64,000 nucleotides of DNA from Stereocaulon alpinum (taxonomy: Eukaryota > Ascomycota > Lecanoromycetes > Lecanorales > Stereocaulaceae). The position numbers and the translations under genes are program-made. This document shows, piece after piece, positions 11,165-21,696 of this stretch (the first letter of the stretch is position 1; each line of letters begins with the position of its first letter). The DNA is taken from positions 434,001 through 498,000 of the forward strand of contig JAEUBA010000006.1 of assembly GCA_018257865.1 (NCBI GenBank). Direction: 5' to 3'. The notes under the pieces were generated by a model. That model made no database searches. It saw only the letters and a list, made by a program, of their open reading frames with translations, and was not told the origin of the DNA.

Positions 11165-12622
11165 ATGGCGGTGGAGATTCGCAAACAACGTGTAGCGGTT
11201 ATTGGCTCGGGTATGGCAGGCCTGACGACGGCTATGCTTCTAAATAGTGATCGAGAAGGACGGTACACCGTTGCCGTGTTTGAAAGTGTTGGTCTCACTG
11301 ACCCCCCTTACTATACAGATCTTAAGTAACGTTTCCCTTTTTAGGGCGACTATCCTGCTCTGGATTCGGCGTCTACCTGCGTCAAGGATTCGATCACTGG
11401 GCATATCTCGCGAGTTGATGTACCTATGCGCGCCTTCGCCGGTGGGTATTATGACAATCTACGAGCGATGTACAGTTACCTAGGTGTAAGGTATCACGCG
11501 CAGAGATTCCTGTTCTGCTTTTCCAGCATTCCCAGTGAGGACGCATTGGTAGCCGACGAGAGAATACACTTCGTCCACTCGTCGGGTAATCACCGTATAC
11601 CACCCATCAGACCCCCAAGACTCTCGACTTTCGAATACGTATTGGAAACGGCATACCTATTGCTGTGGTACTCGTATTTTTCTCTCTGCTGTCATGTGGT
11701 CCTCCCATTGCCTAGAAGGCTGCATGCCGCCGGCGAGTCTTTTGGCGAATACGTACGGCGCATATATATACCGGACTATTTTCTCTCGAACTACTTGCTC
11801 CCTCTCATGAGCAGCGTAGCAACCTGCTCACACCAAGAACTGCTAGGGTTCCCAGCGAGTGACTTAATCGAGTATAGAAGAAAGACGACTGGGGCTCAGC
11901 ATTATGTTGTCTCCGAAGGCGTGCAGGATGTTCAGAGCAAATTGTCAAAAGGCCTTGATCTGCGGCTAGGAGTAAAGGTCGTTGCTGTGGAGTCTGGCGC
12001 AGACGGAGTGCGTTTACGCTGGCAAATCGTGAAGGGTTCATCCGATGCTGTAATGTTTGAGGCCGTTTTTGATAGTGTGGTGCTTGCTGTGTCCCCTGCT
12101 GTAGTGGCAGCAATCTTCAAGCCATTGAGGGATGAGTTGTCGCGTGTACCGACGAAGGAGGTGACAGTCGTCGTTCATACTGAGGTGCCTGTTTGCAATA
12201 GTCCCAGCATTGACGCAAGCACGAGAAGCTCGAGAGCGGAAGTCATATACTTCCGAACATCTCATCGCCGGAACCCTCACACCGAGTCCAGACATGTTCA
12301 AGCCCCGAATGTGCTAGTCACAACATGTCCAGTGCAGCCTGTTGATCCCACAAAGGTCATACAGATATCAACATTCACGCGGGTATTGCGTACCCCAGAG
12401 AGCAGACACTTGTGTGATAAGATTTTCGGACCCTGCGCAAAGCAGGATGGGACCGCGCAGACCGAGAGGCGGGCAAGCTGGAAAAATGGAGACGGGGGTG
12501 TTTGGCTTGCAGGTGGATGGTGCTGGGACGGCATGGTGTTATTGGAGGGCTGTGTTATTTCCGCGATGAGGATAGCTCATCAATTTGGTGTAGACGTACC
12601 ATGGGAGAGCTCTGGTCAATGA
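11165..12622 (+). CDS. FAD-dependent oxidoreductase (amine-oxidase-like, COG2907-type)
   Basis: Two exons, 11165-11287 and 11345-12622, with a 57-base GTTGGT...TAG intron; 466 residues. The N-terminus KQRVAVIGSGMAGLTTAMLL carries the dinucleotide-binding GxGxxG of FAD enzymes, followed by an acidic residue ending strand 2 (VFES). Further conserved-looking blocks are VDVPMRAFAGGYYDNLRAMY, LLPLMSSVATCSHQELLGFP, a segment like the 'GG(V/S)' loop of COG2907 proteins (HYVVSEGVQDVQSKL) and a C-terminal FAD-contact block (WLAGGWCWDGMVLLEGCV). A hydrophobic stretch near residue 170 (AYLLLWYSYFSLCCHVVLPL) may anchor it to a membrane. In bacteria this family often lies beside fatty-acid-modifying methyltransferases, and here a methyltransferase lies 4 kb away; the shared role is inference. 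The substrate is unknown. Confidence 0.8.
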
Positions 12623-12877
12623 AGTAGGCCTTATTGTGACCCGCCTATGAGATTTTGTAATTCGAGGTGCAGCAATGGGAGCTTGATACTGACACAACGA
12701 TGGACATGGGAAGCGCAGATCTGTCCTGTCTGAAAGATCTACGATAATGTATCTACACATAGCAATGCACTTAGTTCAGCTGTTTTCTCAAGGTGGACTC
12801 AATAATTGTAGCGAGAAGTCGTAGAATAGTTGCTGACGTGGACACGGTCAATCCGAAGCAATGGCATTCCTGGGGAG

Positions 12878-14286
12878 CTATATTTCTACTAAGCGACGCA
12901 GGTAGCTCCTTATCCAAATGCAACTCGCTGATGTGAGCCATGAATTCACAGCTACGCATTCGGTTTTGGATGGTGTCGGGGCCGCAAGTCTTGGTTCATT
13001 CCTTTGCAGATCAAATCTCAGGCTATTTTTTAGCATCATCCAGCTGTCAGGTCCATGGAATGATATCCAAAGAAAAGCGCTGATACAACACAGAATGACG
13101 TCCCAACCAACGCTGCTGACAGCTGGGTGACTGTAGAGTTCTTGAAGGACCCTTTGTACCACTTCTGATTGTCCATCTAGCAGAGCGGAGATGGTTGCTT
13201 TGACGTATAAAACAAGACCGAGATGAGACACGAGACGATAAGCAGGCACCGGTGTCCATTCCACAGAACCGGTGTGTAGCTTTGTCTGCTTCCAAGTCGA
13301 TGGCAACACGATGGGAAGGAATAGTATGACGTGCGGGACGGCAAGTAAGTACATAAAGAAGGGCGTATGGACAGAGAATGGAATCAGCAAGACGCTAATA
13401 GAAGTAAGGAAAAGAGAGCCAGTGTAAGAGATCTTATTGAACATCAAGGGGATCCGGACCGTAAGAGTAGGCGCTAAGGCCATCAACTGCGCCTTTGGCG
13501 GTACGTCACTGTGATTTCCTTGTCTCTTGTCTCGTTCTTGGATGCCATTCTGCTTCGCGAAAGGCTCGGCCTCGGTCATCGCTGCGTTCTTTTCAGCCAT
13601 ATTCGTCGCGTCAGACTCGATATTGGATGAGGTGGCGCTCTCCAAAGCATCTGATTCGGAAAGCAATATAGCGACGAACGACAAATTCATGGCAAATGAA
13701 ATCGCGACAATCTGACCCAGAAGCATAAAGGTCCACAATTGCGGTATCTTACAACGGTTGCCTAAGACATTTAAACAGTCAGCGTTGACCAGAAAGGGCT
13801 TATTGGCGCTGCACCTTCAATGCCCAGATGTACACTCCATGCCATTGTGATAAGGAAGATCTGCTGACTCCACCAGAATCTTATGCTCCCATCTATCACG
13901 GTCTCCCAAGCCTCCCTGAAGAGCTTCGTATCTCTTAGCCAAAGTCCCAGATGTAGCCCAATTTTGTCCTTGCCTCCACCAAAGACTCCACCAGGCCCCC
14001 ACAAGCCCCTTGGTAGTGCCACATCTTCTTTATGAGCCCATTCTTGATAAGAGAACGTGAAGAAGCTCAGCATATAAAACCACGTTATCCCCAGACAGAT
14101 GACGGCAAGGCTGGCAAAGATGAGTAGGTGTCGGCTCCGTAGAGGCTGATGGCTTGGATTTGCCTGCCGGGCTCGAGATTGTTTACTTATCCGGTAGATC
14201 GTACGGAGGATTGAACATGTAAGCAGTGCGGAGAGGGAAAGATAGGCGGTTAAGATGGCAATGGGTCGGATGTTTGAGACTTCCAT
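12878..14286 (-). CDS. Polytopic membrane protein of unknown function
   Basis: Two exons, 14286-13815 and 13761-12878, with a 53-base intron (GTGCAG...TAG); 451 residues. The N-terminal half has hydrophobic segments at about residues 8-30 and 53-75, then a loop with LWGPGGVFGGGKDKIGLHLG and the motif LRDTKLFREAWETVIDGSIR leading into FWWSQQIFLITMAWSV. The second half adds several more segments (WTFMLLGQIVAISFAMNLSF and others), for about eight to ten membrane passes. The splice restores IEGNRCKIPQLWTFM in frame. I do not recognise a Pfam family; it resembles integral membrane proteins found in fungal metabolite clusters. It ends 255 bases from the convergent FAD oxidoreductase and starts 393 bases from the divergent monooxygenase, which suggests joint regulation. 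The C-terminus could differ if a short 3' intron exists. Confidence 0.7.
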
Positions 14287-14679
14287 AGTCGAGCTATTGT
14301 TGGTGGTGTCGTCCTAGCTTCCTCAGCCACTAGCCCCTCGAATGATGCACCCTACACGTACCGGAGGGGCCAGACCCTTACGATAGTCCCAACTGGCTGC
14401 CGTGGAGCTGACATTCTGTGTTTGGAAGCAAGGGCGCTGCGAAGAAAAAGCTACTCCCAAGTCTTGGCGACCGGACATACCTCGGGTAATCCATGTTAGG
14501 ATTCACGGCAAGATCGACTTCTAAGACCAACATTTCTGATACTGATGGGTATTGCACTGAGCTGGTATGGTTCACCTGATCGAATGATTTATGTCCGTAG
14601 ATCATGCTTTAAATGAGTCTACGAAAACAAATACGCGCTTAGTCATTGTCAATCCGTTGTATTTGTGCTCAATCAAGTC
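14287..14679. promoter_or_regulatory. Divergent promoter region, membrane protein / monooxygenase
   Basis: These 393 bases separate the divergently transcribed membrane-protein gene and monooxygenase gene and contain no credible open frame. Such an arrangement allows coordinated expression. I see no obvious TATA box or palindromic binding site. Confidence 0.45.
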
Positions 14680-16620
14680 ATGACTTCTATCAAAGTTGCC
14701 ATTATTGGCGGAGGGTAAGCTGAATTTATACGACTTCAATGTTTCTTCTCTGACAACTCAATCTCTAGACCTGGCGGGTTAACGACTCTAAAGACCCTAC
14801 GAGAAGCATCAACACCTGAAATTCCTATTGAAGCCTGCCTATTCGAAGCGTGAGTATCTCTACTACCCACACCAGATACAGCTGAGAAATTATCTAGGGA
14901 GCAAGCCATCGGCGGGACCTTCAAATACCGCTCCTACGACAATGCCGAACTCGTCAGCTCCAAGCAGCTGACCGCGTTCTCTGACCACCGCTTTCCGCTC
15001 GACTGTTCAGATCATGTCTCCCTACCTCACTATGTCGAGTATCTTCAGTCGTACATTGACCGCTTTGAACTTGGACCGTACATCAAGCTTGGCCATAGAG
15101 TCTCTAAGATTTCACCACTAGATGGTGGCCATCAGACGTGGCGGCATAGGGTAAACTTTACAACGACCGAGACTCCCAGTGGTGAGAACGAGATAGACTT
15201 CTATGACTGCTCCCATATAGCTATTGCCACAGGTCTCCATGTCAGTCCTAACACACCTAAAATTCTTGGAATTGAGAATGTTCAGGGAGCTATCTTCCAC
15301 TCCTCACAGTACAAAAACCGCACCCAGCTAGCAGATCGCCGCGTCCTAATCTTGGGATGCGGCGAAACGGCTATGGACATCGCCTACGAAGCCATCAAAG
15401 CCAACGCCGAGTCCGTTACAATGTGCTTCCGGACAGGCTTCCTCTCCTTCCCCAAGGTACTTAACCGCTTCCAGGTCTTTGGGAAGACTACAGGCGGTAG
15501 CTTGCCAATCGACGGTCTAATCACTAATCTCTTCGAGACCGCATATGTTCATCGAGCTATAGCAAAAAGCAGGTTACGGTGGTTTGTATCAGATTTCGTC
15601 ATCAAGAGAGTTATGTGGTTCTTGACCGGCACACAAGCCGGATGTAACCAACATGTAGGTGGTCTGCCTAAAGAGCGGTTAGGAAGAGCATACGTCTTCC
15701 TCAACAAAAGCCATAAAGCTATGCCCTATTTGAACCGGCCCTACAAAAAGAGGGACCCCCTACTTGAATTCATGGGCAACAAATACCTCGATCCGCCTGA
15801 AGACGCCAACTCGAACCGCTGGGTAGACACCTGCTCTTTTCCTTCCTCCATCAACCCAGATGGTACCGTGGTCTTCGAACCCAGACCAGACAGAAAAGAC
15901 TGGCGACGCCTCAAAGATACGCCTGTCAGACCTGACTGTGTCGTGTATTGTACAGGCTATAAGCAAGACTTCAGTTGGTTATCACCTTCCTATCCTACCG
16001 CGGACCGGACGAACATCCGCAACATCGTCAAGCACGACCAGCCCTCCGTTGCTTACATCGGGTTCGTCCGCCCTGGCGTCGGTGCTATACCGCCTATTGC
16101 TGAACAGCAGGCTATGTGGTGGACAGCGCTAATCTTAGGTCAAATGCTCATGCCTACTGATTCACCACACTACCACCTTCTTGCATCTAGGAACTCCCGC
16201 ATCCAGTACGGCGTGGACTATAGTGCGTACATGAGCACGCTTGCCAGAGACTTTGGCGGTGCGCCGGGACTGCTGAAGCTGTGGCAAGAGTGTGGGTGGC
16301 GGGTGCTCACGGCTTACTGCTTCGGGGCCTCTTTCGTGACATTCTACCGTCTTGTTGGACCATTTCGATCAGCGGCGGCTCCAGAGGTCGCAAAGACGGA
16401 ACTTATGCAAACGATCAAGCGGAGAGGCGTTGCCGGGAACTTCTTCTTTGGTGTTGTGCCAATGGCATTTTACGGGATCGTGAACCTGGTTGCGCTCCTT
16501 CTGGAGCTTGTTGGTCTGATCCCGGCCGAAGAGAGTGTTGTAGCTGTTGATAACGGCACTGCCAAGGCCACTGGTCAAGCTGGCTCGTATGGCCGCGAGA
16601 AGGAGGCTTTCATTGGATAG
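14680..16620 (+). CDS. Flavin-containing monooxygenase (FMO/Baeyer-Villiger type)
   Basis: Three exons: 14680-14714, 14769-14849 and 14898-16620, with introns of 54 and 48 bases; 612 residues. Splicing assembles the FAD motif IGGGPGGL near residue 9-16 from two exons. A second Rossmann motif (VLILGCGETAMDIAYEAIKA) for NADPH lies near residue 190, preceded by a degenerate FMO signature (FHSSQYKN, with Ser and Gln around the usual His). The frame ends in a region with hydrophobic stretches (VVPMAFYGIVNLVALLLELV), so the enzyme is probably membrane-attached. FMOs oxygenate soft nucleophiles or insert oxygen beside ketones; the substrate here cannot be read from sequence. The length is somewhat greater than the typical 450-550. 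Its stop lies five bases from the stop of the convergent methyltransferase gene. Confidence 0.87.
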
Positions 16621-16625
16621 GCCCG

Positions 16626-17893
16626 TTATATCTTAGCAACCACTATGCAGCCTCTGATCACACCACTCCAAGCCCACCATTTCAATATCCAGCCAAAAGC
16701 TTTGTAAGCGCCTATTCCTTTACCAAGGTACATCTTCAGCTCAGCGTCTCTCTTTGCAATATCATTCGCTAGACCCGCGAAAATGTGCTCTGATACATCT
16801 CTTATCTCAATATTATCTTCCTCGTAACCAGCTTTGAGCAGCTGAGTCTGATACTCATCTATTGTCATGAAATTCCCAACAGGACAGCCCATGAGTATAG
16901 CAAGCACGCACATGCATAATTGTTGAAAGATAGTTGCCTGGTCAACTAGAAGGAGATCGAATGCCATCATCGAGGCCCGTAATCTCTGGCAACAGTGATC
17001 GAGAATAGGTTGCCGAGAAGGCGAAAAGTGATAGAGCGTGTCAAGCGCTAACACCCATGTGACCTGCTTACTGAGTTTAGAGAGCGGCGGCTTGGTTGAC
17101 TCTGCGGTCAACTTGGGCCTAATAGCTTCGTTAAGCTCAGCACTCCATTTGCTGGGCTGAGCAGCATCAGTGCAGAAAATTTTGACTGTTTTCGGTTTTT
17201 TGCCATTTACATCTCTAACATACTCTTCAAGCTTTTTCTGCAACATAGTCGTTTCGTCAATGGTAGAATCCTTCAATTCCTCTTCTCTAACGCTGCGGTC
17301 TTCTTGTTCTGTGGGCTGGTAGGGCTTGGTATTGGGAGTTCCATATGCGAAGTGCTCCGGCGAGCTGAGCGATGACAAGCGGTGCTGAGCAAAGTCGAAT
17401 TGAGTCGAGTCTATAGTGATACCAATGTAGGACTCGAATAGTGATGGATAGTCTCTTAAAAGCGTTACCGTTTGATCTCCGCAACCAATGCCAAGATCGA
17501 TGACTTTAACGGGGTGTCTTCCTATCCGGTGTCCGTCTCGATCGATGAGGTCTGCGGTATGTAGGACTTCGGTGAGAAGTCTGCGGCAGGCTGAAGGGAA
17601 ATCAGAGCCATTCTGATCTGCCAAGTTTAGCTTAAGCGTTTGGAAAGACTTTCCATATGTGATGGACAGCGGACCTCCCAGTATCCCATATTCATCCACA
17701 TGGTCCTTGGTGGGAATTCTATGTTTAAGACCGCATGATGCAGGCCATAGATTTTCTTCTTCGCAGATCCCTCGCCAGTTATGATGTTAACACACCATCT
17801 CATCAACGATGATAAGAGAGTCATGCTCAAGCAGCCTGCAAGAAAGCCCCATATATGTGGCTGGGAGATCTTGAGAACCATCCCGAAATCCAT
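16626..17893 (-). CDS. Membrane-anchored SAM-dependent methyltransferase
   Basis: Exons 17893-17675 and 17612-16626 with a 62-base intron; 401 residues. The acceptor is chosen because it joins MWMNMGYWE to NGSDFPSACRRLL, the spacing usual in this fungal family, and a CTTAAC branch-point-like sequence lies upstream. Residues about 8-30 form a membrane anchor (HIWGFLAGCLSMTLLSSLM). The SAM-binding motif I is VKVIDLGIGCGDQT near residue 113, and a later block WVLALDTLYHFSP resembles motif IV/post-II. The opening LHHAVLNIEFPPRTMWMNM recalls methyltransferases of the Erg6/cyclopropane-synthase type that act on lipids or other hydrophobic substrates. An internal charged linker (EQEDRSVREEELKDST) is unusual. 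The neighbouring oxidoreductases suggest a common pathway. Confidence 0.82.
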
Positions 17894-19068
17894 ACTGAGA
17901 CACGACGAACAGTTGTTACGATAGCCGCATGCAGGAACGCAGCCCTAGCTCTTCGTCATCACAAAAAACCAAGGTTTGACAGGACTGAGTCCGACGTTTA
18001 ACGAGTTGCTAGCAGTTTCCCAGCTTCGGGTATTGCGTGTTGGCCTTAACGGATTGCCAAGCCCAGCCTAATCTACTAGCACCTTGCGCAATTCCGGCCA
18101 ACAAGCGCCCTGGGCGAGCCGGGGAAGCGTGCCGCCGCCGCTAGAATGCTCAATCATCTTTACCCACGTTACAAATTCGTCTTGTTGGTCTCGAATTCTA
18201 AGTATGTTCCGGCCCCAACGTTCCCTTCTGCTTGACATCTTCGTGTCCGACTTAAGTTTCTATCAATTTAAGCCAACGAGCGATAAGCATCGCGTTAGTC
18301 ATGATGCGCTGGCAAAAGCGGGGCTATGATAGGCGCATCATTGCCAAGATTGCCCCGGAAGTCCCTCCCTGCTCTTCCAGCTCCAGATTACAGGAGCGAG
18401 AGGCCAAGGGGTCGCACTGGCCCGGAAATCATATCATTGGCCTGCCTCATCCAGGGATCCCAAGTTGCGTGCTCCGCCGATTTACTACTGCAGACTACTC
18501 CATCCCATCATTGGAAGTGCTCTTCCGCTACGCATAGTATTTTATCTAAACTCCGTCTAGACAGCGCACAAATGGCTAGAAACCAAGTGGGGGTAGTGGG
18601 GTTTCTTGAAGGATTCCCTTGGTGGACAAAAGCTGTCGGCCCTCTCCAACCAATGGACTATTCGTTCAGTGTTCCTGGCTGTTCGGTGGAACGGTTTTCT
18701 GGCGTCCTATATATCTAGAAGTTACACGTCTCTCTGATAGGCGCTCATTGTTGCCAATGAGCGTCCACTGTCTTGACATCCTTGGTGGCTGGGTACTGCG
18801 ATATTAGCTTACAAGGCATTATTACGCACTTGGGCCGACTCGTCAGTGTCTGAATCCTGTAAGAACTCGCATTTTCAAAGAGGAAGGCACAATCACGAGC
18901 CAAACCCTTCTTGTCTATTGTTATTGCTCGGTCACGGCCGTAAGAGATTACCGCGCGACGTCACGTTACACAAGTAAGGCAAAGGCAGTCTTAACTCGAC
19001 GTCTGTAAAGCTGACTCAGTTCAGTCCACGTACCACTATCTGACTTTCAAGGAATTTTCAGAGTTGCA
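17894..19068. promoter_or_regulatory. Divergent intergenic region, methyltransferase / P450
   Basis: About 1.2 kb without a convincing gene between two divergently transcribed cluster genes. A 130-codon frame at 18326-18718 has no recognisable features. A perfect stem lies at 18742-18763: CGCTCATTG, a four-base loop TTGC, then CAATGAGCG. It could be a protein-binding palindrome or a simple hairpin. Confidence 0.45.
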
Positions 19069-20920
19069 ATGGCTCAACAATCCAATTGGCTTGACAGGCT
19101 CGAGCCATTCAATCTGACGACGTTGACTATGCCTGAAGTCGATATCAAGAAACCCTTCCTCGAGGCTTCCAAACATGTGTGCAAGATAACCGATCAACTC
19201 TTCCTAGATGGACTCCAGATGATTCCGAGCATCGACTTGCGTCTTGTTGATCGTCCAGGCGCCTTGGTCACCTCCTTTGTCATCGGCGTATTCGTACTGT
19301 TTATGACCTGGAAGGTATGGCTCTAGCAAAATTCTCATCTCGTTGAGCCAGCTGCACCATAGCTTCGTTAATATGTGGAGCAGATCATATATAATCTTTA
19401 CATTTCGCCACTTAGAAACATCCCGGGACCACCCTTGGCCAAGATCACCTCTAAATGGATCACATTCAAGGAACTCGCTGGTAACCGAAGTCTCGCTGTT
19501 GCCAAAGCGCATGAGAAGTACGGTCCCGTTATTAGGCTTGCGCCCGATGAACTTTCATTCTCGGACCGATCCTGCATCAAGGAGCTCTATATGGCGGGCA
19601 GTAAATTCCCAAAGTCCCGTCGATATGTAGGATTTGCTTCCGGTACACGTGCATCTTTTGACATGACCGACAAAGATCAGCACCGCGAGAGACGCAACCT
19701 CGTCCGCCACGTCCTGGCCCAGTCGAACATTGACGAATGCGAGCAACTTATTGCTGATCAAGTCCGCAAGTCACTGTATTGGATTCCTCGTGTGAAGGGG
19801 CAGTCAGTGGAGATCATGCTTTGGCTGAGAAGGCTTATGCTGGACACTGCAGGTGAGTTTATGAAAGCAGTGTCCTTGGTAGCTTATAATTTAATGCGCT
19901 GTCAGGGGGTCTTTTTCTTGGACGGTCATTTGGCGCTCTTGAGAACTACGAGTCTCCGAAATTCCTGGGCGACCTTGATGATTTCTTTGCCATAGCCGCT
20001 TTACGATGGTTTGCACCCTGGATACTCGCTATACTATCAATCCTTCCTTTCTCCGCCGTCCAACACTTTCTTGGAGCACAAGACCGAAGCTATCAGTATG
20101 GCCGCAAGGCTTTCAACGAATACATCGAGCACAACGGCCGGCATTCTGGGCGCATTGATCTACTCACAAAGATGGTCGCCACACAAGTGGATGCCAGACA
20201 AGACAAGAATCCAATGACCGACGCAGAGATAGCAGACGAACTGGGAAGTCTTCTTGTTGGCGCCACGGATACTACCGTTGTAGTCGCTACTTGGCTGCTC
20301 TGGGAACTGGCTCAGCGCCCGGAATGGCAAAAACGGATCAGACAGGAATTCAGAGAGCACAAAGTCGAATTCATAGAAGGTGTTCCCCTATACAGATCGA
20401 TCAAGTCCTTGCCTGTTCTTGACGGCTTTGTGATGGAGTCAATGAGGATGCATCCGGCTCAGTCTATCGGGTTACCAAGGGTTGCCGGGACTAACGATGC
20501 TAGCCTTGGAGGCATTAAGGTGCCAGCTGGAGTACGTATCCACGATCTCACCATGCTTGACGACACTTGACTGACCATGCGTGCAAGACTGCTGTCTCTG
20601 TACAAAGCCGCAACGTCCAGCGCGACCCAGAAGTCTACCCTTCACCGCATGAATTCCTCCCCGAGAGATGGATCGAAACGAAAGGCGGCACTCAAGAAAT
20701 GAAGGACTCGTTCATCATCTTCTCGAAAGGCTCGCGCGCCTGTTTGGGACAGTATGTGGCCGTTATGGAATTGAAGTTCTTCGTGGCGAGCTTTATCAAT
20801 GCCTGGAATCTTCGCCTAGGAAAGGAGACCACTGAGGAGATGATGAAGCAGGCTGACTACTTTCTGGCTTTCCCGAAGGCGCAAGAGTGTTATGTGGTCT
20901 TTGACAAAGTAGATGAGTAG
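19069..20920 (+). CDS. Cytochrome P450 monooxygenase
   Basis: Four exons: 19069-19314, 19384-19852, 19906-20531 and 20588-20920; introns of 69, 53 and 56 bases; 557 residues. An N-terminal extension precedes a membrane anchor at about residues 64-83 (ALVTSFVIGVFVLFMTW), then the standard fungal entry IYNLYISPLRNIPGPPLAKI. The I-helix oxygen-activating motif is GATDTT (near residue 357), the K-helix ExxR is ESMR, the meander is FLPERW, and the haem loop FSKGSRACLGQ supplies the cysteine near residue 499. All core motifs are intact, so it is probably an active ER-bound hydroxylase. The long lead before the anchor (about 60 residues) is unusual. It lies divergent from the methyltransferase, at the right end of the putative cluster. 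The third acceptor ends in AAG, chosen for family alignment (VPAGTAVSVQSRNVQRDP). Confidence 0.92.
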
Positions 20921-21696
20921 TTTCGATTGACGCGCTCAGGAGGCTGATGTCCGGCCATCAACTATAAGGTGGTCTCAATGGAGAATAAACGGTCTAGCTG
21001 ACACATATATGGGTGGTCGACTCTGGAGAGCTTTTATCATACGACACTAGCTTGGCGGCGTGCTGGCATCTAGCTCCATTGTGCACCCCAACTTGCAGAA
21101 TAATTGCTTTTTTTTACCTCACGACTGCTAAGCAATGAGTATACCTAGTCCAGTCTAGCCTATCAACCCAATGAACAAGGTGGCAGTCTCAGCTCTGCTC
21201 GATGGGATGTCCAATAATTTCGATCACTGTTTGCTGAGTCATGTCTACGGGTGACCCGTTTACTACGTTGCCAGGTTTCTAGCGCACTCAATGGCGACTG
21301 CAACAACCGAATTTACTAACATTCAGAGCGTTCGTTAACCCGAGGGGTGCTTGGTGCTTAAGCTGATCAGTTGAGGATGCAGCTGGCCGAATGGCGATGC
21401 TGTACAGCTGTCACACGAAGTAATGAACCTTCCGGGTCGACGCTAGCTTCAACCAGGGTAACTCAGTAGAACTCTGTGAAGATACGCCGCTCACGGAGGT
21501 TTGGGAATGCCTCAAGTGGCATCGGCTTTCTTCGCTTCTGAGGCGCCGGGCTGATGAACAAAGTGGCACACATATTACAGTTGTGCAAGTATCATATGGT
21601 CTGCGTTTTTACGACACGCAGATCTATTTCTTTACCGCGAAAACCCATGCCCACAGCTATCACATTCCAGTGGTTTGATCTGCATTGTTCAAACGT
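20921..21696. other. Intergenic, no gene seen
   Basis: No credible open frame or repeat. This stretch separates the P450 from the convergent membrane-protein gene and may mark the right border of the oxidoreductase cluster. Confidence 0.5.

Noticed and set aside
18326..18718. 130-codon open frame upstream of the P450
   Set aside because: Overlaps another frame and lies in a divergent promoter region; no recognisable motif.
11165..20920. Classical PKS, NRPS or terpene-synthase cluster
   Set aside because: No ketosynthase, adenylation or DDxxD-type motif is visible in the cluster or its flanks.
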